A stretch of DNA of 64,000 nt from an uncultured Bacilli bacterium. GTDB taxonomy: Bacteria > Bacillota_I > Bacilli_A > RF39 > UBA660. The stretch is from assembly GCA_934183165.1 (NCBI GenBank), contig CAKPRZ010000005.1, positions 33,388 through 97,387 of the forward strand, in the 5' to 3' direction. A program made the position numbers and the translations under genes. The notes beneath the pieces were generated by a model. That model did not search any database, was not told the origin of the DNA, and saw only the letters and a list, made by a program, of their open reading frames with translations. This document shows, in pieces, positions 52,546-61,315 of this stretch (positions within the stretch are counted from its first letter, which is position 1; each line of letters begins with the position of its first letter).

Positions 52546-52639
52546 CCCAATTTTTTATATTATTTTTTTATGCTTTTTATAACTTTTTTTAATAGTTTTA
52601 AATGTAAATTTTATTTTTTACATCTTTTTAACGATATCA

Positions 52640-52789
52640 CTAAAAGATGTTACAGTTTTTTTGAAGTTCACTAATTCCAATTAATGAAATCAAATAATAA
52701 GTTGCATCTTGTTTTGGCTCTCTTAACTCATTGATAAAATTTATGGATTCAAGAAGAATTCTATCACATTTATATATATCCAAATTCAT
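52640..52789 (-). CDS. Doubtful small ORF downstream of tRNA-Arg
   Basis: A frame open from 52846, with an internal ATG at 52789 giving 49 residues (MNLDIYKCDRILLES ... KNCNIF). The first ATG lies in the tRNA terminator hairpin and is unlikely; the second lacks a clear ribosome binding site. No family is recognised. It may be a remnant. A 9-bp inverted repeat (ACATCTTTT) spans its end at 52620-52650. Confidence 0.3.
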   Translation of the reverse strand: MNLDIYKCDRILLESINFINELREPKQDATYYLISLIGISELQKNCNIF

Positions 52790-52827
52790 ACGTTTGTCTT
52801 TTTGAATAGTTCCTACACAGCAAAAAA

Positions 52828-52848
52828 ATGAATCACAAAGATTCATTT
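52828..52848 (-). terminator. Terminator of tRNA-Arg
   Basis: AATGAATC / GATTCATT stem, 5-base loop and TTTTTTT on the minus strand, 12 bases after the tRNA CCA end. Confidence 0.85.
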
Positions 52849-52859
52849 TGTTATTATTA

Positions 52860-52936
<77 letters not shown>

Positions 52937-52961
52937 ATTTATCAAAAAATTGATAAACAAA

Positions 52962-53612
52962 CTATAGTTTAATAGTTTTTGGTTTTGGAAGAGATAAAAA
53001 ATTTTTATTATGATTTTCTAATCCATTTATTATAATTTGACTTTGTTTAGAAACAGTATATTTAGATAATGGTGATGACTTAGAGGTAAGTAATACAACA
53101 TCATCAGCAAGTAAACCACCGTCACTTACCAAATCATAAAAATCTTTTTCATTATTAGATTTCAAATGTCTGTTTAATAATGTAAAAATTGCTATACCAT
53201 TCTCTTGATTTTCATTGTAAATTCTATTTACCAACATATAATTAACAAAATCCGTATGAAATCGTTCCTTAATTGAACTGTTATCACTATTCACTATAGG
53301 AAGATATTTTCTTAATAGAGATTTTTTCATAATCAATTCATCAGCAAAGTGATACAAACAATTAAAGGTATTTAATTTTTCAATGTAATAAAAATTATAA
53401 TATGATGCAAATCCCTCTTCAAAAGTTTTCTTTGCTTTGTTAGCCTGTTCAGTAACCTGTTTTATTTCATCCCATCTATAATTATCGCAACAATCCCAAA
53501 ACATCATATCAGCCTTAGCAAAATCAATAGATTTATTTATTAAAGAAACATCATTACTATTATAATATTCTTGATGCTTTTCTAACTCCAATAATTTCAA
53601 TAATTCTTTCAT
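52962..53612 (-). CDS. Protein of unknown function
   Basis: 216 residues, soluble, helix-rich, with a WDCCDNYRWDE segment and no recognised motif. CGGAGGGG precedes the ATG. It follows the HD-domain gene, whose terminator lies in the 27-base gap, and precedes tRNA-Arg. Function unknown. Confidence 0.55.
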   Translation of the reverse strand: MKELLKLLELEKHQEYYNSNDVSLINKSIDFAKADMMFWDCCDNYRWDEIKQVTEQANKAKKTFEEGFASYYNFYYIEKLNTFNCLYHFADELIMKKSLLRKYLPIVNSDNSSIKERFHTDFVNYMLVNRIYNENQENGIAIFTLLNRHLKSNNEKDFYDLVSDGGLLADDVVLLTSKSSPLSKYTVSKQSQIIINGLENHNKNFLSLPKPKTIKL

Positions 53613-53621
53613 AACCCCTCC

Positions 53622-53652
53622 GAAAAATAATACCCAAGATTATCTTAGGTAT
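53622..53652 (-). terminator. Terminator/attenuator after the HD-domain gene
   Basis: A stem of about 10 bp (ATACCTAAGA with TCTTGGGTAT) and TATTTTT on the minus strand. The 5' arm lies in the last codons of the HD gene, and the ribosome binding site of the next gene follows immediately. Confidence 0.75.
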
Positions 53653-54149
53653 GTAAACATAAGTATCAATGCAAAATTAAATACATATGCCAATGTTGTA
53701 CGTGCCTTGTATCCAACTTCAGCTATTGCAACAACATCATCAACAATATTAACAATCCAACTTTCCATATATTTTGGTACCTTCATAGCAACAGGAAACA
53801 TATGAGAAGTTATTATATCTTTTTCTATCTCATTAAGCGTAAAATACTCACTGGCATTTTTTAAAGCATATTTAGGATGATTAACTAGTGTTTTAAGTTT
53901 AGTTTTTGGACCACTTGCCTTATTATCTTCAAAGAAGAAATCATGTAAAAGCCCAGCTCTTGCAACACTTACATAATCAAGTCCTAATATTTTACTTATT
54001 TTGTAAGAATAATAAGAAACTCTCATTGAATGTCCTTTCCTGTCTAATCCATGGTGTACAATTTCTTCCATCTCATTAAATTTCTTATTTTCTAATATAT
54101 CTTGAACCAGAGTATTGTAACGTTTATCTAGATATTTATCTTTATCCAT
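53640..54149 (-). CDS. HD-domain hydrolase
   Basis: 169 residues. HD-superfamily metal ligands: H40 in RKGHSMRV, H69-D70 in LLHDFF, with SHMFP and the later D in NIVDDVVA. Such small HD proteins hydrolyse phosphoesters (nucleotides), but the substrate is unknown. The extreme C-terminus is hydrophobic (about 150-168), perhaps membrane-associated. GAGGTGTAATTAA precedes the ATG. Confidence 0.78.
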   Translation of the reverse strand: MDKDKYLDKRYNTLVQDILENKKFNEMEEIVHHGLDRKGHSMRVSYYSYKISKILGLDYVSVARAGLLHDFFFEDNKASGPKTKLKTLVNHPKYALKNASEYFTLNEIEKDIITSHMFPVAMKVPKYMESWIVNIVDDVVAIAEVGYKARTTLAYVFNFALILMFTYLR

Positions 54150-54234
54150 TTAATTACACCTCAATAAATTCTTTTTTCAACCTGTAACATAATACCATAT
54201 TTTTCGTTTTTTTTCAAGTATTAACCAGTATATC

Positions 54235-54289
54235 AAAAAAGAAGGCCTCATAAGCCTTCAATCTATATAAACGCTAAACGTTAGCGTCA
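54235..54289 (-). ncRNA. Candidate small RNA or structured 3' end
   Basis: Two hairpins in tandem on the minus strand: ACGCTAA/TTAGCGT (54271-54287) and GAAGGC/GCCTTC (54241-54259), the latter followed by TTTTTT (54235-54240). A TATAAT lies about 25 bases upstream with a poor -35. It may be a short RNA or the 3' untranslated end of the metalloprotease gene, whose stop is about 105 bases upstream. Confidence 0.35.
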
Positions 54290-54394
54290 CAGTATATATT
54301 ATGGATTATAAGTTGAATTTGTTACATATTAATTTATTTTTTTATCTATTACTTAAATTTATTCATATATCTGCTTTTTATGAACTATATGCCA

Positions 54395-55537
54395 TTATTT
54401 TGCTTTATTACCATTACTATCATATAATTTGCCAAGATATGTTTCTTTTAAACCAGAAAATTTTTCTAAGCTAGATAATAATCCTTTAAAATTTTCCGGA
54501 TTTTTATTCATTGCTTCTAATTTTTCTGGGGTAATCAAAAGTTGTTCATAAATGCTTAATACATTAGCAATATTTTCTGATTCTCCCAATTCATATAATT
54601 TTTGTAATTTGATTTCTAAGTAATCCAGTATCGTAGATTGAATACTGCCCAACACATTTTGTTCTTCGTTGATATGCCTGATTTGATAATTTAATTCAAT
54701 ATTTCTAAATAATTGAAATGATTTATTAGTATCTGGAATAAATTCATGTAATTTTTGTTTAATATCAGTTATTCCATTGTTAGAAAAATACGATTTTAAA
54801 AGCGTTTCATTACCAATAACTTGAATCAATTGATTAATTATTGATGCCTCTATGTAATAGCCACTAGATATTTCTGATGTTCTTGATGGAATACCAGCGC
54901 ACGCAATAATTTCAGTAAATCCTTCAGTTAATCCTCTATTTTGTGACTCTAGCTCATCTGTTGGATAAGTATCAAATCCACAAAGTACAACACCAGAATC
55001 AGGATTATACTTACTAGATGCCATGTGAGATAATTCATGTAGTAACACTTGTGAATATTCTTTCCAATAATATTCATCGGGATTAGTTGTCTGGTTAGCA
55101 ATTTCACGTATTTTACTTAATTCTGATTTTTCCATTATTATTTTATTGTTTAAAGTATCATATTTTGCTGGTGCACCATAACTCGAAGAAATCTCACCTG
55201 TTCCATCAAAATCAAGATTTAATTCAGTAGACAATGTGCTGACGTTTCTATAGAAATTATCTCTACAACCAAGTGGCATTATATTTTCTAACCATATTAA
55301 AAAATCATATAAATATTTTTTATTTTCGATTTTATCATTTTTAATTACTAAAGATCTAAGCAATTCACTATCATATATATAACTGTACTGACTATTAAGT
55401 AAAGTATCCAATTCTTCTTTTTCTTTAGCATTTAATTCAATGTAATTACCGTTATTTAATTTATATATATGAATTTTATTATTAGTAAAAGAAACAATAA
55501 ACGTTACATCATTATATTTAAAGCTTATGTTTTGCAT
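54395..55537 (-). CDS. HExxH zinc metalloprotease-like protein
   Basis: 380 residues, no signal peptide. Zinc motif LLHELSH (H167, E168, H171), with E205/E209 in GLTEGFTE as probable third ligand, a gluzincin-like arrangement. The N-terminal 130 residues are beta-rich and the C-terminal third is helical. I do not recognise a named family. It lies in a cluster with a coiled-coil membrane protein and a transglutaminase-like protein. Substrate unknown. Confidence 0.65.
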   Translation of the reverse strand: MQNISFKYNDVTFIVSFTNNKIHIYKLNNGNYIELNAKEKEELDTLLNSQYSYIYDSELLRSLVIKNDKIENKKYLYDFLIWLENIMPLGCRDNFYRNVSTLSTELNLDFDGTGEISSSYGAPAKYDTLNNKIIMEKSELSKIREIANQTTNPDEYYWKEYSQVLLHELSHMASSKYNPDSGVVLCGFDTYPTDELESQNRGLTEGFTEIIACAGIPSRTSEISSGYYIEASIINQLIQVIGNETLLKSYFSNNGITDIKQKLHEFIPDTNKSFQLFRNIELNYQIRHINEEQNVLGSIQSTILDYLEIKLQKLYELGESENIANVLSIYEQLLITPEKLEAMNKNPENFKGLLSSLEKFSGLKETYLGKLYDSNGNKAK

Positions 55538-55719
55538 ATTATTTCACCCTACAAAAATTATAACACAAAACATTGTTATTCTTACAAATTATTTATAGCT
55601 TAATTTTATTTAAAACTTTCTTGATTTATTGTTTTTGTGGGATTCATTTTCCTTAATAATTCTAAAATAAGAACTTCTACTTTATATTTTTCAATATCAA
55701 ATTTTTATGATATTTTAAA

Positions 55720-56949
55720 TTATCTTTTATTATTTGTTCTTCTTTTTACTAAAGTAGGTCCTTCTTTCTCTTCAACAGGCAAAGAATTATCTAAATTTTC
55801 ATCAATATATCTTTCGTTTTCATGATTAATATTTAAACCTTGAGATAAAATATTTTCATGGTCCATTGTTTTATCTTTACTTTCAGCATATGCTTCCGAT
55901 TGTTTTGCAGAAGCTAAATTTTCTAACACTCGTTCTTGTTTTTTTAATTGTATTAAAGCAAAACTAGTATCGTTTATTTGTCTTCTAATTAATCCATCTA
56001 TTTTATTTTTCTCTTCATAATCACTTCCGAATTTTCCAAGCTTTTCAGTTAAAGCATTTTCTCCTAATTGAGAATTCAAATTATTAAACACCTTTTTTTG
56101 ATCTTTATTTTTTTTTGCCATATATAAGGTGGCACCACCAATTCCTACAGCAAATGGTGCAAGTGTGGTAGCAAGTAAACTTAAAATTGATGAACTATAA
56201 GGAATAGCTTCATCTACCATCATAAGTGGTAAATTAGTTAATACCCAAGGAGCTATACAACTCAAACCAACTGTCAACATCACATCTTGTATTTTTTGAA
56301 ATTTAGATCTAACTAATAAAAATCTTTTATTTAAAATTTTTTGAGTTGAAAGTACATCCAATTTATTATACTGTTCTTTAACAATAGTAGATAATTCTTT
56401 AATTGTTTTTTCTATTTCTTTTTCATCTTTAGAGATTTCTTTATCACTTATATCATATTCACTTGATAAATTTCTTATTACCCTTTCATTAGCATCCAAA
56501 TCATTTATAGCTTGCTCTACAACTAAATTTCTATTATTTGCCTTTTCTAATTCTATTTGATAATGTATTTCCTCTTCTAGTTTCTCAGATTGAGTTTTAG
56601 CTGTAGAGAAAGATTTCAATCTTTTTTTAACGTGAAACTTTTTATCCATTAACGTTCTGATTAATGTTCCAACTCCTAAAGATCCACCTACTAATACTGC
56701 AGGAAAGCTTAATGCAGGAATAGCATTGGTAAATGTAGAAACCCCTACACTTTTAATTAAAATTGACGATGAGGAAAAAAATACTAAATAGCCAATCATT
56801 GAAAATGACAAAGTAAGACCAGTTTTGTACTCAGGTGAAGTTACCTTTGACATTCTTGTTCTTTCATCACATAGATTAATTTGTTCATAATTTTTTTCTA
56901 ATTCTTGTTTTAATTCTTTTTTTGTTTTTGTTAAATCTTCTGATTTCAT
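55720..56949 (-). CDS. Membrane protein with coiled coils, unknown function
   Basis: 409 residues: an N-terminal helix with E/K heptads, two membrane segments (about 45-95), a long coiled coil (about 110-225), two further membrane segments (about 225-285), then a charged coiled-coil/disordered tail. No signal peptide. The topology recalls structural or membrane-scaffolding proteins, but no family is recognised. It lies between the metalloprotease and the second transglutaminase-like gene on the same strand. Confidence 0.6.
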   Translation of the reverse strand: MKSEDLTKTKKELKQELEKNYEQINLCDERTRMSKVTSPEYKTGLTLSFSMIGYLVFFSSSSILIKSVGVSTFTNAIPALSFPAVLVGGSLGVGTLIRTLMDKKFHVKKRLKSFSTAKTQSEKLEEEIHYQIELEKANNRNLVVEQAINDLDANERVIRNLSSEYDISDKEISKDEKEIEKTIKELSTIVKEQYNKLDVLSTQKILNKRFLLVRSKFQKIQDVMLTVGLSCIAPWVLTNLPLMMVDEAIPYSSSILSLLATTLAPFAVGIGGATLYMAKKNKDQKKVFNNLNSQLGENALTEKLGKFGSDYEEKNKIDGLIRRQINDTSFALIQLKKQERVLENLASAKQSEAYAESKDKTMDHENILSQGLNINHENERYIDENLDNSLPVEEKEGPTLVKRRTNNKR

Positions 56950-57018
56950 AAATCACATCTCCTGTTTTTCTTACTATATTAACATAAAAAACAAAGAATT
57001 GTATAACAAATTATGGCT

Positions 57019-57552
57019 TTATTTTATTTTTTTATAATTATCCAACTTATTTATATAATCATTAAATTCTTTGAAACTTAAACCCGGTTGCACTTCATAG
57101 TACTCTGTAACTGGTCTAGGAATACCACCAGACATTTCAATGTATATTTCATTAATTTTATCTATTGCAGTTGCTTCATCCTTGAAATCGTATATCCCTT
57201 TCCTTTGTCCATTAGGATGTTCTATTTGATGTACTCCAAATTCATCATAGTATAGTATAAAACAATGCATATGTTCATCTTTATCATCAGCAATTTCTCC
57301 AGATTCATAAACCCTAGTACAAAACATTTTATTTGGAATATTTATACTATCTAATAATTTATGCATTAATAGTACTTGTTCAATACATGTACCAATTTTA
57401 TTTTCAAGAATTTGTTCAATATTTAATGTTCTATAATTAGTTCTAAATCCTTTCAGATTATTTATATGCTTTTCACCCAACAAATCAATATATCCATATT
57501 CTATATTATCCATAAATTTCAAAATATCTTGTGGAGTTCTAATATTAAACAT
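57019..57552 (-). CDS. Transglutaminase-like protein (second paralogue)
   Basis: 177 residues from the ATG at 57552 (GAAGGTG upstream; the GTG at 57567 overlaps). The likely triad is C56 in KIGTCIEQV, H96 in EHMHCFIL, and an acidic/Asn residue in IEHPN (E111-N114). The N-terminus (ILKFMDNIEYGYIDLLGEKH) resembles that of the protein at 50285-50875. Cytosolic. Role unknown. Confidence 0.65.
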   Translation of the reverse strand: MFNIRTPQDILKFMDNIEYGYIDLLGEKHINNLKGFRTNYRTLNIEQILENKIGTCIEQVLLMHKLLDSINIPNKMFCTRVYESGEIADDKDEHMHCFILYYDEFGVHQIEHPNGQRKGIYDFKDEATAIDKINEIYIEMSGGIPRPVTEYYEVQPGLSFKEFNDYINKLDNYKKIK

Positions 57553-57577
57553 ATCTATCACCTTCACATCAATTATA

Positions 57578-58468
57578 TCACACTAATTCATATTTTCTAA
57601 CAGCAACCCTCTCATCTGAACAATATTCTATAACAAATTTATTTTCCCTCTTACAAATTAAAATACCCATAGTATTATTGTTACTTATTTCTTTTATATT
57701 TTTATCTATATAATTCATATACTTTTGAACTTGCGATATATATTCTACTTTAAATTCTGTTACTTTTAATTCGATTACTACATAACAATTAAACCCTATA
57801 TTGAATAATAGCAAATCTATATGATGATTTCCATCACCAATCTTAATCTTATATTCACTACCTATAAAACTATATGAATTGCCAAGTTCTTGCATAAAAG
57901 ATTCTATATCTTCCAAAATTAATTTATGCAATTCTTTCTCAGCAACTATTTCTATATTATTCTTATTTCTTAATAATATAGGATTGGGTACTAAATCCTT
58001 TACTTCTAATTGTTCTTTATTCAATAATTTATTTCTTGTTTCTATTGATAATCTTTTATACTCATTATTTTTGATTATTTTTCTTAATTCTCTTTTTGAT
58101 AAATTTCTTTCATATGCAATATTAATATAATATATCAATTCATTTTCATCTTTAATAGATAATAATTCGGAATAATGGCTCCAAGACAATTTGGTCGCCA
58201 GTGGCGACCATTTTTCATCTTTGAATATTCTATAATATTGTCTAATACGTCTTAATGTCCTTTCATTATATTTTTTGCCAAACTCAACAACCAATCTATT
58301 TGAATAATCATTTAAGATATTATCTCCATACCGACTACCAGCTTCATCCAGCAATTTACCAACCTCAAAGTATGTAATAACTTTATGTCTTTCTTTTGAA
58401 TAATCTTTAACTTTTGCATATATTTCGTTATCAATTATCTTATTTTTTATTTCATCATAATAATTCAT
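57578..58468 (-). CDS. PDDEXK nuclease of the DUF1016/YhcG family
   Basis: 296 residues. N-terminal DUF1016_N-type helical domain (about 1-150, with RTLRRIRQYYRIF and LSWSHYSELL) followed by a PD-(D/E)xK domain: GSEYKI, HHIDLLLF, and CYVVIELKV supply the Asp and E-x-K catalytic residues. YhcG-type proteins often accompany restriction-modification or defence islands but also stand alone. It lies 13 bases after comEC and before the transglutaminase-like gene. Confidence 0.85.
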   Translation of the reverse strand: MNYYDEIKNKIIDNEIYAKVKDYSKERHKVITYFEVGKLLDEAGSRYGDNILNDYSNRLVVEFGKKYNERTLRRIRQYYRIFKDEKWSPLATKLSWSHYSELLSIKDENELIYYINIAYERNLSKRELRKIIKNNEYKRLSIETRNKLLNKEQLEVKDLVPNPILLRNKNNIEIVAEKELHKLILEDIESFMQELGNSYSFIGSEYKIKIGDGNHHIDLLLFNIGFNCYVVIELKVTEFKVEYISQVQKYMNYIDKNIKEISNNNTMGILICKRENKFVIEYCSDERVAVRKYELV

Positions 58469-58481
58469 CTTTTTCTCCTTT

Positions 58482-60566
58482 CTATGGTGGACAAGTTTTA
58501 ATTTTATATCCTTTTTTATTTAACTTAATTTCTATACTTCCATCTAAATCTGTTCGGTATATTTTACTATCTTTTAAAATATCTAACACTGCCTCTTTAG
58601 GATGACCATAACGATTGTTTTTGCCAACGCTAATTAATGAATATTTTGGATTTATACTATTTATAAACAATACACTACTACTTGTATTTGATCCATGATG
58701 CCCTACTTTTAAAAAGTCTATGTCATTTAAATTATACATATCTAAAATATCGTTTTCTCTTTTAATACTAGCATCTGCCATAAATAGAAATTTTAAATTT
58801 TTGTAATTAAAGTAAATTACACTAGAATTATCATTTTCATTGTCATATAAAGAAGTATTTAAAAATTGCAATTTATAATTACTTATATTTAGTTCTTTAA
58901 TACAGGAATAATACTTTATTTTCTTTTTCTCTAATACTTTAATTAGTTCTTTTTCTAATTCGTTATATGAACCACAATTGAATATGATATTTTCTACTTT
59001 AAAATTATTTACTAAGTTAATAGTTTCACCCATATGATCATAGTCTCCATGAGTTAAAATCATATATTCAATTTTTTTAATACCCAAGGATTTCAAAATA
59101 TTTACTAACATAGTTGATAAAGAAGACTTTTGATTACTATATTTATTTAATACACCTCCAGTATCCATTAATATAGTTTCATCGTTAATATGAATAATTG
59201 ACGAATCACCTTGACCAACATCATTTATAATTACATAATTATCTTTGAAAATAGAATTATAATTATAATGAAAAATTAGTAATATTATAAAAAATAAAAT
59301 ATATAAACTTTTCTTTTTTTGATGCCATTTATAAAAAATTAAAGTAATCAGTATAATATATATAATCACTAATAATAATGTAGGCTTTTTAAATATTAAG
59401 ATGGAATTAATTTTATTAAACATACGACAAAACCGTTCTAGTAAATTAATAAGTGGTAATAATAAATATTTAACCTGGGGTATAATAAGTGTTATTACAG
59501 ATAATGGAAATATCAATAATGATACCATAGGAACACAAAGCATATTAAAGAAAGGACTCAATAAATTAATTTGAAAAAAATTATAAATAATGATAGGAAA
59601 ACTTACTAGCCAAGATATAAGTGAAGTAATAAATATTTTAATAAAATATCTTTTACTTTTTCTTATTAATGAACTAAAAAGAATAAGATAAAAAGTAATT
59701 ATAGAAGATAATAAAAAGCCAAAATCAAAGACAATAAAAGGATTAAAAAATGTAATTATAGTTAACATCAAAATAAACACTTTAACCATAGAAAGTTTTA
59801 GATTAAATAACTTATTTATTTTAATAAATATGAACAATATTCCACTTCTTATAATGGATGCAGTAAAAGAAGTTAAAAACATATACAAAAGTAATAACAT
59901 AATACTTAAGCAAACATTTATAAACTTATTTACTTTATGTTTTTCTAAAAACATATAGAAAGTACCAATAAGTAGTGAAACATGCATTCCAGATACCGCA
60001 AAAAGATGACTAATGCCTAGGTTCCTATAAATTAAATTAATATCAGAATCTAACGTATTATCACCAAGTACAAAAGCTTTGATATATTTATTTTCCTTAC
60101 TATCTAAATTCAATTTATTATATATACTATTCTTAATTTTATAAAAAAGATTTTTGCTTTCTTGCTTTAGTTCGTAAGAATTTATAATAAATGTATAATG
60201 TTGATGATGGTTATAAAGATATTCTTTATAATTAAATTGATTAACATTTGTATTGTTTGTTGGTTTTTTTATCTTTCCATCAAATTTAACAATATCCCCA
60301 ATTTTTAATTTTTTGAATTTATCAATATCTTCTTTTTTTTGAAAATAATATGTGCATTTAATTTTTTCTTTTGATTTCAATAAGAAAGAAATAGATTTTT
60401 CCTTTACATCTATTTCTTTAATCATACCAACTATATATTTATCGTTTATGTTCATCTTACTATTATATTTTTTTATTTGTGTAAAATAAATAATATTTAA
60501 AAGCGCTACTGAAATCAAGAATATATAAAACAAATTAGATTTTAATATTATTCTTAATTTTGTCAA
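58482..60566 (-). CDS. comEC: Competence DNA channel ComEC/Rec2
   Basis: The inner-membrane channel for single-stranded DNA uptake. 694 residues: N-terminal OB-like domain (about 40-110), a competence domain with about eight membrane helices (HLFAVSGMHVSLLI), and a C-terminal metallo-beta-lactamase domain (HGDYDHMGE; VGHHGS). The start is TTG at 60566, with AGGA upstream; it overlaps the comEA gene by 32 bases, so the two are coupled. The comEB found between them in Bacillus is absent. Confidence 0.93.
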   Translation of the reverse strand: MTKLRIILKSNLFYIFLISVALLNIIYFTQIKKYNSKMNINDKYIVGMIKEIDVKEKSISFLLKSKEKIKCTYYFQKKEDIDKFKKLKIGDIVKFDGKIKKPTNNTNVNQFNYKEYLYNHHQHYTFIINSYELKQESKNLFYKIKNSIYNKLNLDSKENKYIKAFVLGDNTLDSDINLIYRNLGISHLFAVSGMHVSLLIGTFYMFLEKHKVNKFINVCLSIMLLLLYMFLTSFTASIIRSGILFIFIKINKLFNLKLSMVKVFILMLTIITFFNPFIVFDFGFLLSSIITFYLILFSSLIRKSKRYFIKIFITSLISWLVSFPIIIYNFFQINLLSPFFNMLCVPMVSLLIFPLSVITLIIPQVKYLLLPLINLLERFCRMFNKINSILIFKKPTLLLVIIYIILITLIFYKWHQKKKSLYILFFIILLIFHYNYNSIFKDNYVIINDVGQGDSSIIHINDETILMDTGGVLNKYSNQKSSLSTMLVNILKSLGIKKIEYMILTHGDYDHMGETINLVNNFKVENIIFNCGSYNELEKELIKVLEKKKIKYYSCIKELNISNYKLQFLNTSLYDNENDNSSVIYFNYKNLKFLFMADASIKRENDILDMYNLNDIDFLKVGHHGSNTSSSVLFINSINPKYSLISVGKNNRYGHPKEAVLDILKDSKIYRTDLDGSIEIKLNKKGYKIKTCPP

Positions 60567-61284
60567 ATAAACTTTGTCCTATTCCTTTTACGTTCATAAT
60601 ATCTTCAATATTTTTAAATTTACCATTTTTGTTTCTATATTCAATTATTAATTTTGCTTTAGATTCTCCTATACCAGTTAAAGTAGTTAATTCATCTAGT
60701 GATGCACTATTTATATTAACACTAGAACTCTTAGACGTATTTTGTTTAGTTTTAGTACTAGTATTAGTAGAATTATCAGCACAAGAATCATTATTCAATT
60801 TATCATTGTTACTGCACTTACTGTTTTCTTTTGACTCTTTTTCTTTAGTTTCAGTAAAATTTTCAACTTCTTCTTTTGAATAAATTATAATTACCATCTC
60901 ATCTTGAACCTTTTTACTTAAATTAGTAACCGAAGTATCAGCATCTTTTAATAAGCCACCTGCTTTTTGAATAACATCTTCAACTCGCTTGTTCGAATCA
61001 ACTTCATATACGCCAGGGTTTTTAACACTACCTTTGATATCAACTTTATACTTATCATTTTCCGTGTTAGTGCTCGTTGTATTAATAATATTATTACTAG
61101 TGTCATCGCTTTCCGTTTTTGCACTTTCTTCCTCTTTTATTTTAGAAGTAATAGCATCTGCATCAGTCTTCATTATATTAAAAAAATAAATTCCAATGAA
61201 CATTAATGCACTAATTACTAAAAAGATTATCCCTTTTAATACTCTATCTTTATATAAATACCACCACTCTTTTATTTGTTCCAT
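60535..61284 (-). CDS. comEA: Competence DNA receptor ComEA
   Basis: 249 residues from the ATG at 61284; the upstream ATG at 61302 overlaps the ribosome binding site AAAGGAGG. A membrane anchor (about 13-32), an SLBB domain (about 75-130), a Ser/Thr/Asn/Lys-rich linker, and a C-terminal helix-hairpin-helix domain (NSASLDELTTLTGIGESKA, NVKGIGQSLFDKI) that binds double-stranded DNA. It overlaps comEC. Its ribosome binding site is in the ftsW terminator stem. Confidence 0.93.
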   Translation of the reverse strand: MEQIKEWWYLYKDRVLKGIIFLVISALMFIGIYFFNIMKTDADAITSKIKEEESAKTESDDTSNNIINTTSTNTENDKYKVDIKGSVKNPGVYEVDSNKRVEDVIQKAGGLLKDADTSVTNLSKKVQDEMVIIIYSKEEVENFTETKEKESKENSKCSNNDKLNNDSCADNSTNTSTKTKQNTSKSSSVNINSASLDELTTLTGIGESKAKLIIEYRNKNGKFKNIEDIMNVKGIGQSLFDKIKNNIKI

Positions 61285-61310
61285 AAAAAAACCTCCTTTC
61301 ATAGGAGATT
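61284..61310 (-). terminator. ftsW terminator that contains the comEA ribosome binding site
   Basis: On the minus strand AATCTCCT pairs with AGGAGG(T) around a 4-base loop, followed by seven T and the comEA ATG. Termination and sequestration of the comEA Shine-Dalgarno are therefore linked. Confidence 0.7.
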
Positions 61311-61315
61311 ATTAA

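Noticed and set aside
52790..52846. First 19 codons of the frame downstream of tRNA-Arg
   Set aside because: This part is the tRNA terminator hairpin; the ATG at 52846 has no ribosome binding site.
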